A stretch of DNA of 6,924 nucleotides. Origin: JBGPIT01 sp041485125 (GTDB lineage: Bacteria; Desulfobacterota; Binatia; UTPRO1). Numbering within the stretch: position 1 is the stretch's first letter; each line of letters begins with the position of its first letter. Shown here piece by piece: positions 1-6,098 of the stretch. The stretch lies in NCBI GenBank assembly GCA_041485125.1, contig JBGPIT010000274.1, positions 1-6,924 of the forward strand, given 5' to 3'. The notes below the pieces were generated by a model that saw nothing but the letters and a program-made list of their open reading frames with translations, did no database searches and was not told the DNA's origin. The position numbers and the translations under genes are program-made.

Positions 1-21
1 CTGGCTGGGTGTGAATGCGAC

Positions 22-89
22 TTGCCGTGGGGGGGCCCCCCCGCGCCCGGTGGCACCCCCCCCGCGCCCCGCCACCGCGCCCACGGCAA
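22..89. repeat. Nested inverted repeat with G7C7 palindrome and G-quadruplex motif
   Basis: The arms at 22-31 (TTGCCGTGGG) and 80-89 (CCCACGGCAA) are perfect reverse complements over 10 bp. Inside them lie a second perfect 7-bp pair (48-54 CGGTGGC with 71-77 GCCACCG) and a G7C7 palindrome at 29-42. On the minus strand, runs of 4, 8, 3 and 7 G (plus-strand C-runs at 67-70, 56-63, 46-48 and 36-42) are separated by 3, 7 and 3 bases, which fits the usual G3+N1-7 quadruplex pattern. The element starts 11 bp beyond the stop of the leftward TPR gene, so it would lie in that mRNA's 3' end. It could act as a terminator or 3' stabiliser. No T-tract follows on the minus strand, so an ordinary intrinsic terminator is not demonstrated. 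Positions 1-100 hold no gene I can support. Confidence 0.6.
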
Positions 90-100
90 CGACCTCTTCT

Positions 101-421
101 TCAACGCCCACGCAGACGAGCAAGGAACACGCTCATCTCTTTGCCGGCCTGAATGTCCCCGGTCTCGTCCGCGACCGCCACCCCGCGCTCCCAGGCGCGG
201 ATCGCGTCGGCCGTGCGGCCGAGCTCCTCGAGGGCGCTGCCGAGGTAGCGGTACGCGACCGTGTAGCGCGGCTCGAGCGCCACGACTTTCTCCAAGTGCG
301 GCAGGGCGGACGACGCGTCGCCGCTCGCGAGGTATTCCTGGCCGAGCGTCAGGTTGAGCAAGCCGTCGTCCGGCTCGTCCTCAAGAAGCTCCTGAAGCTC
401 TCGGATCCGCTCCGACGTCAT
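101..421 (-). CDS. Small tetratricopeptide-repeat (TPR) protein
   Basis: This is a 106-residue protein with two TPR units, roughly residues 20-53 and 54-87. The first carries LGQEYLASGDASSALPHLEK and the second YLGSALEELGRTADAIRAWE, both with the alternating small and aromatic residues of TPR helices. A short charged N-terminal helix (SERIRELQELLEDEP) precedes them. There is no signal peptide or membrane segment, so it should be cytoplasmic. TPRs mediate protein-protein contacts, and nothing in the sequence identifies the partner. The reading frame is open upstream to 493, but ATG at 421 is chosen because GGAG (minus strand, 427-430) sits 5 nt before it and the TPR-type sequence begins there. 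The start lies 41 bp inside the end of thiI, so the two are probably co-transcribed and translationally coupled. TPR assignment is firm; cellular role is unknown. Confidence 0.85.
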   Translation of the reverse strand: MTSERIRELQELLEDEPDDGLLNLTLGQEYLASGDASSALPHLEKVVALEPRYTVAYRYLGSALEELGRTADAIRAWERGVAVADETGDIQAGKEMSVFLARLRGR

Positions 422-1610
422 AGAGACTCCGTTCCGCTCGAGCCGCCCCGGGCACATCCGTAAATCGCTCGCGTTCGGCGAGCTCGAGGCCACGCGCGAC
501 CAGCGCCTCGACGTCGAGGAGCGACTCGGCGGCAGCGACTTCCTCCGCGGTGGCGTGGGTGGTCGGGTGCGGCGGCACGAAGAGCGAGCAACAATCCTGA
601 TCGGGGAGTATCGAGGTCTCGAAAGTCCCGATGCGCTCCGCCTGCGCGATGATTTCCGACTTGTCCATGCCGACGAGCGGCCGCAGCACGATCATCGGCG
701 TTGCGGCGCCGATGACCGCCATGTTGTCGAGCGTCTGCGACGACACCTGGCCGAGGCTCTCGCCGGTGACGAGCGCGCGGCCGCCGGTGCGCTCGGCGAG
801 CACCGTCGCGATGCGGAGCATCATGCGCCGATAGAGCACGACCCGATGCGTACGCGGCACGCGCGCGACGATCTCGGCCTGGATCGCGCCGAACGGCACC
901 ACCCACAAGTCCGAGTGCAGCTGGAAGCGCGTGAGCAGGGTCGCGAGCTCGCGCGCCTTGTCGCGGCTCGCGCGGTCGGTGTACGGCGCGCCGTGGAAGT
1001 GGACGAAGTCGACGCGGCACCCGCGCTGCATCATGCGGTAGGCGGCGACCGGCGAGTCGATCCCGCCCGACAGCAGGCAGCACACCCGGCCGCTGATCGT
1101 GACCGGCAGGCCGCCCGGGCCGGCGAGCTTCCGCGCCGACACGAACGCCACGCGCGGCAGGATCTCGACCGTGATCGTCAGCTCGGGATCGTCGAGGTCG
1201 ACGCGCGCGCCGGTCGCTTCCTGCACCGCACGGCCGAGGAGCGCGTTCACCTCCGGCGAGGTGAGCGGGAACTGCTTGTGCGCGCGCCGGCACGTCATGC
1301 GGAACGATCGAAACGTCTGGCGCGACGCGGCCGCCACCACGGCGGCGCGGATGTCGTCGAGGTCGAGCGAGGTCTCGACCGCGTAGGAGAAGTTGGCGAC
1401 GCCGAACGTCGTCGCGACGCGCCCGCACACCTCGTCGATCGCCGCGTTGCGCGCCAGCCACAGGATCACGCGTCCGGGCAGGCTCTGCGCGCGGGTGACG
1501 CCGAGACCCGCCGTCGCGGCGCGCAGATTGCTCACGAGACGCGCGACGAAACGCTGGCGATTGCCGCCTTTGAGCGCGATCTCGTGGTAGCGGACGACGA
1601 GGCAGTGCAT
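381..1610 (-). CDS. thiI: tRNA 4-thiouridine synthetase ThiI (tRNA sulfurtransferase)
   Basis: ThiI adenylates U8 of tRNA and replaces the oxygen with sulfur; in some bacteria it also supplies sulfur for the thiamine thiazole. The 409-residue protein starts with the family's N-terminal pattern (VVRYHEIALKGGNRQRF). A THUMP-type region follows at about 50-165, then the PP-loop ATP site SGGIDSP at 181-187, the GESLGQVSSQTL segment near 283-294, and DQDCCSLFVPPHP, whose Cys pair is at 340-341 and matches the conserved Cys of the family. The C-terminal rhodanese domain of E. coli ThiI is absent, as in many short ThiI proteins, so persulfide must arrive another way. A GTG start at 1628 would add six residues (VLSFAL, with V read as Met). 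ATG 1610 is chosen because family members start close to VVRY; neither start has a well-placed Shine-Dalgarno. The last 25 residues look like a non-conserved tail and overlap the TPR gene. No thiamine genes are nearby, so the tRNA role is more likely. Confidence 0.95.
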   Translation of the reverse strand: MHCLVVRYHEIALKGGNRQRFVARLVSNLRAATAGLGVTRAQSLPGRVILWLARNAAIDEVCGRVATTFGVANFSYAVETSLDLDDIRAAVVAAASRQTFRSFRMTCRRAHKQFPLTSPEVNALLGRAVQEATGARVDLDDPELTITVEILPRVAFVSARKLAGPGGLPVTISGRVCCLLSGGIDSPVAAYRMMQRGCRVDFVHFHGAPYTDRASRDKARELATLLTRFQLHSDLWVVPFGAIQAEIVARVPRTHRVVLYRRMMLRIATVLAERTGGRALVTGESLGQVSSQTLDNMAVIGAATPMIVLRPLVGMDKSEIIAQAERIGTFETSILPDQDCCSLFVPPHPTTHATAEEVAAAESLLDVEALVARGLELAERERFTDVPGAARAERSLYDVGADPRASGAS

Positions 1611-1622
1611 CAGCGCGAACGA

Positions 1623-1658
1623 TAGCACGGCCTTCCGACGACGCGAACCGTCGTGCTA
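1623..1658. repeat. 7-bp inverted repeat in the thiI / Nudix divergent region
   Basis: TAGCACG at 1623-1629 is the exact reverse complement of CGTGCTA at 1652-1658, with a 22-base interior. A competing shorter stem, ACGAC (1638-1642) with GTCGT (1650-1654), shares part of the right arm. The element lies 13-48 nt upstream of the thiI ATG on the minus strand. It also ends exactly where the AGGAG upstream of the small ORF on the plus strand begins. It could be an operator or a 5' leader hairpin for thiI. A chance repeat in GC-rich DNA cannot be excluded. Confidence 0.4.
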
Positions 1659-1671
1659 GGAGTCGAGCATC

Positions 1672-1818
1672 GTGATGCACCTCCCGCCGCGATCGCCGAG
1701 TCCATGGGCGGCGAGTGACGGCGCGCGCACCGTGCGCGGCTCGGGCGCGGCGTGCGCGGCGACGGCAGACACCGTCACGATCACATTCGGCGTGAAGGCT
1801 TCATGCCGGCGCATCTGA
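1672..1818 (+). CDS. Candidate small ORF (48 codons) overlapping the Nudix start
   Basis: GTG at 1672 is preceded by AGGAG at 1658-1662 with 9 nt between; ATG at 1675 is in the same frame. The frame runs 48 codons to TGA at 1816-1818 and so overlaps the Nudix ATG at 1803 by 16 bp in another frame. The peptide begins MMHLPPRSPSPW and ends with DTVTITFGVKASCRRI. I recognise no family. It could be a leader peptide that couples translation to the Nudix gene, or a random open frame, which is common at this GC content. The ribosome site and the overlap are the only support. Confidence 0.2.
   Translation: MMHLPPRSPSPWAASDGARTVRGSGAACAATADTVTITFGVKASCRRI
1715..1778. repeat. Stem-forming inverted repeats in the Nudix leader
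   Basis: GTGACGG at 1715-1721 is the exact reverse complement of CCGTCAC at 1772-1778. Between them lies a tight hairpin with CGCGCA at 1724-1729, a 3-base CCG loop and TGCGCG at 1733-1738. The whole forms a closed 64-base element ending 24 bp before the Nudix ATG. It lacks a tRNA T-arm consensus, so it is not a tRNA. It may be a structured 5' leader or an operator. Confidence 0.35.
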
Positions 1819-2387
1819 TCGCGCAGCTGCGAGCGGCGCTCGCGCGCGCCGAGCCTCGGCGCGACGCGCTCTCGGGAATCGCCTCGGCCGTCTTGGTGCC
1901 GCTCTTCCTGCACGACGGCGGCCTGCACCTGCTCTTCACCAAGCGCAGCGAGCACCTGCCGCATCACAAGGGGCAGGTCGCGTTCCCCGGCGGACGCCAC
2001 GTCGCCGCCACGGATCGGTCGCTGCTCGAGACGGCGCTCCGCGAGACCGACGAGGAGATCGGCGTCGATCCCGCGCACGTCGACATCCTCGGACCGCTCG
2101 CGCCGATCCACACCTTCGTATCGAACTTCGTCATCAATCCCTTCGTCGGCGTCATCCCGCACCCGTACGAGTTCCGCGCCAATCCGCACGAGGTGAGCGC
2201 GATCTTCTCGGTGCCGGTCGCGGTGCTGAGCGATCCCGGCGCGGCGCGCGCGGAGGTGTGGGATCTCGGCGACCGTCGCGTGCCGGTCACCGTGTTCCGT
2301 CACGACGGCTTCGAGATCTGGGGCGCGACGCAGCTGATCACGACGATGTTCCTCGAGGCGCTCGCGGCGATTCGTGCGCCGGCGTGA
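1803..2387 (+). CDS. Nudix hydrolase, CoA diphosphatase (NudL/YeaB) type
   Basis: This Nudix enzyme of 194 residues probably cleaves coenzyme A, or its acyl and oxidised forms, to 4'-phosphopantetheine and 3',5'-ADP in the cytoplasm. The CoA-subfamily signature is clear at residues 47-64 (KRSEHLPHHKGQVAFPGG). The Nudix helix follows as RETDEEIGV at 80-88, which keeps the three Glu residues that bind the metal. WGAT at 173-176 matches the C-terminal conserved part of the subfamily. Length is normal. ATG 1803 is chosen because the family's N-terminal helix starts there and GAAGG lies 4 nt upstream (1794-1798); an in-frame ATG at 1752 would add 17 residues of unconvincing sequence. It is divergent from thiI. 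An 82-bp gap with its own promoter-like sequence separates it from the M23 gene. The enzyme class is firm; the CoA substrate is inferred from the signature. Confidence 0.9.
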   Translation: MPAHLIAQLRAALARAEPRRDALSGIASAVLVPLFLHDGGLHLLFTKRSEHLPHHKGQVAFPGGRHVAATDRSLLETALRETDEEIGVDPAHVDILGPLAPIHTFVSNFVINPFVGVIPHPYEFRANPHEVSAIFSVPVAVLSDPGAARAEVWDLGDRRVPVTVFRHDGFEIWGATQLITTMFLEALAAIRAPA

Positions 2388-2432
2388 CGTGAGACGACCG
2401 CGCGCGCGTGCCGCCACGCGCCGCGAATCACG

Positions 2433-2461
2433 TTGACAGCCCATCAGGCTACTCGTAAGGT
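2433..2461 (+). promoter_or_regulatory. Sigma-70-like promoter upstream of the M23 gene
   Basis: A perfect TTGACA at 2433-2438 is followed after exactly 17 bp by TAAGGT at 2456-2461, which keeps the three most conserved -10 positions (T1, A2, T6). The surrounding 82-bp gap is otherwise GC-rich, so the box stands out. Transcription would begin near 2468-2470, at or just before the ATG at 2470. The AAGG of the -10 box is also the only Shine-Dalgarno-like sequence for that ATG. Confidence 0.5.
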
Positions 2462-2469
2462 CGCGAGCG

Positions 2470-3891
2470 ATGCGGGTGGGGCAGTCGCGACAACACGGTC
2501 AGCGCGACGGGCGGATGTGGCGGGGACGCCTCGGGCTCACGCTCCTGCTCGCGATCGTCGTCGGCATCGCCTACGTCGCGTGGGCCAAGCTCGAATGGCA
2601 CCGCCCGACGGCGGAGCTGGCGCAGCCGCTGCAAGCGGTCGGACGCGCGACCACGATCGCCGTCCACCTGCGCGATCCACAGTCGGGGCTCAAGTGGAGT
2701 CGCGTCGAGCTCGAGAGCGGCGGCAACCGCACCGTGCTCGCGAGCGAGGAGTACCCGGCGGCATCGTGGCGCAAGAGCACGGTGCTCGACACCACGCTCA
2801 CGGTGCCGTTCCGCGCCGCCGATGTCGGTGTCAAAGAAGGGCCGGCGACCTTGCGGGTCTACGCCGACGACTACTCCTGGATGCGTTGGCTCCGCAGCGA
2901 GCAGCCGCTGCTCGAGCAACAACTCACCATCGACCTGACGCCGCCGACGCTCGAGGTGCTCTCGACGCAACACTACGTGAAGCTCGGCGGCACCGACTTC
3001 ATGCTCTACAAGGCGTCGCCGGACACGGTGCGCAGCGGCGTGCAGGTGGGGCCGTACTTCTTCCCCGGCACGGCGGGACTCTTCGACGACGCGAGCATCA
3101 GCGGCGCGTTCTTCGCCGTGCCCCAAGACCTCGACGTCAAGGCGGCGCCGAAGGCGGTCGCGGAGGACGCGGCGGGGAATCGCCGCGAGGTGAGCTTCCA
3201 CACCGTCGTGAAGCCGCGCCACTTCGCGGAGCGCACGCTCAAGCTCGACGACGAGTTCCTCGAGCGGAAGGTCCCGGAGATCCTCACCGCGAGCGGCTTG
3301 CCGAACGAGCCTGACCTCGTGAAGGGCTACCTCTACGTCAACCGCACCATCCGCAAGACGAGCGAGGAGCGCATCAAGGAGGTGACGCGCACCTCCTCCG
3401 GACGGCCGCTCTGGGAAGGCGCGTTCCTGCGCCAGCCGAACAGCGCGCCGCTCGCCGGCTTCGCCGACCGTCGCTCGTACGACTACCACGGCACCATCAT
3501 CGATACGCAGACACATCTCGGCTACGACCTCGCCTCGCTGCGGCAGAGCCCGGTGGTGGCGGCGTCGAACGGCACCGTGGTGTTCGCGGACTTCCTCGGC
3601 ATCTACGGCGACGCGGTGATCATCGACCACGGCCTCGGCATCTTCTCGCTGTACGGCCACCTGAGCGCGGCGACCGCGAAGGTCGGACAGGCGGTGCAGC
3701 GCGGTGACACCATCGGCCGCACCGGTGAGACCGGTCTCGCGGCTGGCGATCACCTGCACTTCAGCGTCATGCTCTACGGCGTGCACGTCGATCCGGTCGA
3801 GTGGTGGGACGGCAAGTGGATCCAAGACCACGTCACCGCGAAGCTCGAGCAGTATCCCCGCGCGACCGTGACCGCACGGAACGGCGGCTAG
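2470..3891 (+). CDS. Membrane-anchored M23 (LytM/NlpD-type) metallopeptidase with Ig-like N-terminal region
   Basis: This 473-residue envelope protein probably cuts peptide cross-links in peptidoglycan. A hydrophobic segment at about residues 21-39 (LGLTLLLAIVVGIAYVAWA) anchors it in the inner membrane with the rest in the periplasm. Residues about 45-245 are beta-rich and resemble tandem Ig-like domains (LRDPQSGLKWSRVELESGG, and DAAGNRREVSF near the end). The M23 domain lies at about 330-435. It has the zinc ligands H349 and D353 in HLGYD, H397 in YGHL, and H428 and H430 in HLH. All expected catalytic positions are present, so it should be active rather than a degenerate activator. ATG 2470 gives the longest form. 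ATG 2515 (starting MWRGRLG) is a serious alternative because the promoter-like sequence upstream would make 2470 leaderless. It is probably co-transcribed with the next gene, 46 bp downstream. Confidence 0.92.
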   Translation: MRVGQSRQHGQRDGRMWRGRLGLTLLLAIVVGIAYVAWAKLEWHRPTAELAQPLQAVGRATTIAVHLRDPQSGLKWSRVELESGGNRTVLASEEYPAASWRKSTVLDTTLTVPFRAADVGVKEGPATLRVYADDYSWMRWLRSEQPLLEQQLTIDLTPPTLEVLSTQHYVKLGGTDFMLYKASPDTVRSGVQVGPYFFPGTAGLFDDASISGAFFAVPQDLDVKAAPKAVAEDAAGNRREVSFHTVVKPRHFAERTLKLDDEFLERKVPEILTASGLPNEPDLVKGYLYVNRTIRKTSEERIKEVTRTSSGRPLWEGAFLRQPNSAPLAGFADRRSYDYHGTIIDTQTHLGYDLASLRQSPVVAASNGTVVFADFLGIYGDAVIIDHGLGIFSLYGHLSAATAKVGQAVQRGDTIGRTGETGLAAGDHLHFSVMLYGVHVDPVEWWDGKWIQDHVTAKLEQYPRATVTARNGG

Positions 3892-3937
3892 CCGGAGTGT
3901 CCCGCCACACGCGGCCGAACCGATCGCGGCGCGCCTG

Positions 3938-5152
3938 ATGCGTGCGCACGACGACGCGGCGCTGGCGCGCGGCCGCGAAGAGCTCGCCGCCGCCGGTGTC
4001 GACGCGAGCGACACCGACCCCACGGCACTCCTCGCCGTCGCCGGCCGCTCGCCCGAGCTCGATCTCGCGCTCGTCGAGCGTCTCGGCGGCTCGCCGTCGG
4101 CAGCGCACGCCGCCGCGCTCGCCGAGATCGCGAGCGGCGCGGAGCGGCGCGGCTGGAAGGCGGTCGCGAAGGCGAGCCGGCGCGCGCGCTATCGCTTCGC
4201 GCAACGAGGCATCGCGGTCGCCGAAGCGGCGCCACCCGCACCCACCTCGTCGATCGTCCGGCGCGTCGCGGGGCCGGCGCTCGAGGCCCGTCTCTCGCCG
4301 ATCGACGGACGGGGCGACCGGCTGGTCTGGCTGGTGCGCCCACAGCGCGAGGGCGGACTGCTCGTCCTGACGGCGGTCCTGAACGAGCCCGCCGGCCTCC
4401 GCGACGTCGCGATTGCGGAGCTCTCGCGCAAAGCGCTCCGCCGCATGGAGCAGGACCTCGAGACGCGTCACGGGCTGCGGATGGTCGGCGCCGCTGCCGG
4501 GTACGCCGACGCGCTCGTCGCCGAGGGCTTCACGCGGGCGCGCGCCGCCGGCATCCCGGGCGTCGGCGAGTATCCGACCTACCGCGCTCGTCTCCTCACC
4601 AGCGAGCCGGAGTCGCTCGCGCCGCCGCTCATCGCCCGCGTCGTCGATCTCGCCGCCGCGCCGCTCGCGGATGCGACGCGGCGCGGCCCGGCGCTCCTCG
4701 ACGAGCGGGAGCTCGCGAGCTGGCTGCTCGAGCGCGAGACCGTCACGCCGTTCGCCCGCGAGATCGCCGCCGCGCGCGAGAGTCCGCTGCTCTTGAGCCG
4801 ACCGCAGCAAGAGGAGCGCGTGACCGGCATCGTGTCACGCGCGCTCCGCGAGCTCTTCGGCGGAACGGCCGGCGACGCGTATCGCCGCCGGCTCGAGGAG
4901 ATGGCGTACTACCTCCACGCGACCGGCCGCCGCGAGCTCGCGCTCGCCGCCGTCGCCACCGCGCAGGCGCTGGCGGCGAGCACGCGCGGCGGCGAGGGAA
5001 TCCCGTTCTTCGAGGAGCTGGCACGCCGCAGCTTCGGCATGGTGATGGCGGAGGATGCCGAGCGCGCCAAGGTGGAGGCGGAGAGCTCGGTGCTCGTCCG
5101 TCCCGGCGCACCGCAGCCGGCCGCGCGCCGGCCGCCGCCGCGCGGCCGCTGA
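3938..5152 (+). CDS. Conserved-looking protein of unknown function
   Basis: I cannot name this 404-residue protein. It has no signal peptide or transmembrane segment and is rich in Ala, Arg and Glu, so it is probably cytoplasmic and mostly helical. Three parts are visible. Residues about 1-95 end in a basic helix (KASRRARYRFAQRGI). Residues about 113-160 look like a beta-rich core (EARLSPIDGRGDRLVWLV, then GGLLVLTAVLNEPAGLRDV). Residues about 270-370 form a helical region (RALRELFGG, EEMAYYLHATGRRELALAA, FFEELARRSFGMVM). The last 18 residues are a Pro/Arg tail. From memory, the basic helix followed by a GDR-hydrophobic strand recurs in uncharacterised proteins of deltaproteobacteria and relatives, but I cannot attach a family name. 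ATG 3938 is the first in-frame start and has no clear Shine-Dalgarno. The gene follows the M23 peptidase by 46 bp on the same strand, which suggests co-expression. Confidence 0.8.
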   Translation: MRAHDDAALARGREELAAAGVDASDTDPTALLAVAGRSPELDLALVERLGGSPSAAHAAALAEIASGAERRGWKAVAKASRRARYRFAQRGIAVAEAAPPAPTSSIVRRVAGPALEARLSPIDGRGDRLVWLVRPQREGGLLVLTAVLNEPAGLRDVAIAELSRKALRRMEQDLETRHGLRMVGAAAGYADALVAEGFTRARAAGIPGVGEYPTYRARLLTSEPESLAPPLIARVVDLAAAPLADATRRGPALLDERELASWLLERETVTPFAREIAAARESPLLLSRPQQEERVTGIVSRALRELFGGTAGDAYRRRLEEMAYYLHATGRRELALAAVATAQALAASTRGGEGIPFFEELARRSFGMVMAEDAERAKVEAESSVLVRPGAPQPAARRPPPRGR

Positions 5153-5153
5153 C

Positions 5154-5169
5154 CCGGCCTCAGAGCCGG
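5154..5169. terminator. Short hairpin between convergent gene ends
   Basis: CCGGC at 5154-5158 pairs perfectly with GCCGG at 5165-5169 around a 6-base loop. It sits across the 7-bp gap between the stop at 5150-5152 and the leftward stop at 5160-5162, and so includes that stop codon. The position suits a bidirectional terminator. The stem is only 5 bp and no T-tract follows on either strand, so support is weak. Confidence 0.25.
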
Positions 5170-5927
5170 ATCGTCATGCCCTCGGTCGCGCACTCGACGG
5201 CGATCTCGCCGGCGTGCTCGCGCATCTCGCGACCGAGGTGCACCAGGACCACGCGTCGCGCCCGCAGCTCGGCGAGCCGCGGTCGCAAGGTGCGGTACTC
5301 GATGTGGCGCCCCATCGGGTCGTCGTAGGCGGTGCACTCGCAGAGAAAGAGATCGACGTCGCGCGCCAGCTCGATGAAGCGGTCGAACCAGGGCGAGTCG
5401 CCGCTGTAGAGGACGCGGCGTCCGGCGATCTCGAGCTGCAGCGCCAGGGCCGTGTCCTCGATCTGATGCGGCACCCGCACCGCGCCGACGCGCACGCCGC
5501 CGATCTCCGTGGTCGTGTCCGGATGCAGCTCGCGGAAGGCGAGCTCGAACGGCAAGTCCTTGGCGGCGACGTCGCGGTAGAGGGCGCGAAAGAGCTCCCA
5601 GAACCGGCTCTCGATGCCGGGCGGTCCCAACACCACGAACGGCCGTTCGCGCCGCCGTTCGTACATGTACTCGAGCACCAGAAACGGCAGCCCGCCGAAA
5701 TGATCACCGTGCATATGACTGACGACGACGAAGTCGAGGCGCGCGGTATCGAGGCCGCGCTGTTTCATCGAGGCGAGAATGGTCGGCCCGCAGTCGACGA
5801 GAAACGTGGCGCCGCCGGTCTCGAACAAATACGCCGCGTGGAAGTGCCCGCCGCTACAGAACGCATCCCCGGAGCCGAGCACGGTCACGTCGATCGGCAT
5901 GTCGGAGGCGTCGGTCGGCGGGGTCAT
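5160..5927 (-). CDS. Metallo-beta-lactamase-fold hydrolase, RNase Z-like
   Basis: This 255-residue enzyme has a complete binuclear metal site. HMHGDH is at 71-76 (the HxHxDH motif), followed by H154 in VPHQIED, D177 in YSGDSPW and H230 in VLVHLGREM. The N-terminal VTVLGSGDAF strand and LVDCG at 43-47 match the fold. The CECTAYDD segment followed by GRHIEYRTL resembles ribonuclease Z and PhnP relatives more than beta-lactamases. Candidate substrates are phosphodiesters such as tRNA 3' trailers or cyclic phosphates. It lacks an obvious inserted exosite arm of classical tRNase Z, so tRNA processing is not assured. There is no signal peptide. The start at 5927 gives the full frame; ATG at 5900 (starting MPIDVTVLG) is equally close to the conserved strand, and only weak AGAG precedes 5927. 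The gene stands alone, convergent with its left neighbour and divergent from its right one. Confidence 0.9.
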   Translation of the reverse strand: MTPPTDASDMPIDVTVLGSGDAFCSGGHFHAAYLFETGGATFLVDCGPTILASMKQRGLDTARLDFVVVSHMHGDHFGGLPFLVLEYMYERRRERPFVVLGPPGIESRFWELFRALYRDVAAKDLPFELAFRELHPDTTTEIGGVRVGAVRVPHQIEDTALALQLEIAGRRVLYSGDSPWFDRFIELARDVDLFLCECTAYDDPMGRHIEYRTLRPRLAELRARRVVLVHLGREMREHAGEIAVECATEGMTIRL

Positions 5928-5985
5928 GACCGCTCTTTAGCGCGCCCGCGTATCGCAAGGCAACGCGCGTGCGAGATCACATGGC

Positions 5986-6030
5986 GCCGCGTCACGGAAA
6001 CCGTTTCGCCACCGTCACGCGGCTGACGGT
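5986..6030. repeat. 12-bp hairpin with a mutually exclusive second stem
   Basis: GCCGCGTCACGG at 5986-5997 pairs with CCGTCACGCGGC at 6012-6023 over 12 positions with a single C-C mismatch, leaving a 14-base loop. An overlapping stem, ACCGTC at 6011-6016 with GACGGT at 6025-6030, is perfect over 6 bp and uses the same left part, so the two cannot form together. A third small stem, ACGG-AAA-CCGT (5994-6004), overlaps the first arm. The element lies in the 229-bp divergent region, about 130 bp before the matrixin-like gene. It could be a structured leader or an operator. The rest of 5928-6156 shows no recognised riboswitch consensus. Confidence 0.5.
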
Positions 6031-6098
6031 CGGCAAGCGCGAACCTCGCATCGGCTGAGTCGCGCGCGTCCAAGTCTGCACGAACTAGGAGGATTTCC

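Noticed and set aside
555..1625. Long plus-strand frame opposite thiI
   Set aside because: It is a shadow of thiI: composition is Arg/His/Asp-rich with no family pattern, while the opposite strand encodes a clear ThiI with its PP-loop.
1715..1778. tRNA-like element, because a 7-bp closing stem encloses a hairpin
   Set aside because: Length is 64 bases and there is no T-arm GTTCGA-like sequence, anticodon arm or CCA end.
2449..4023. Long minus-strand frame across the M23 gene
   Set aside because: The plus strand has an intact M23 catalytic set and membrane anchor; the minus frame is antisense low-complexity sequence typical of GC-rich DNA.
5934..5963. Minus-strand promoter TTGCCT-N18-TAAAGA for the metallo-beta-lactamase gene
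   Set aside because: Both boxes match poorly and the -10 box would lie only 7 nt before the ATG, so it is not supported well enough to list.
5055..6026. Plus-strand frame opposite the metallo-beta-lactamase gene
   Set aside because: The minus strand carries the complete HxHxDH metal site; this frame has no recognisable motif and overlaps the end of the 404-residue gene.
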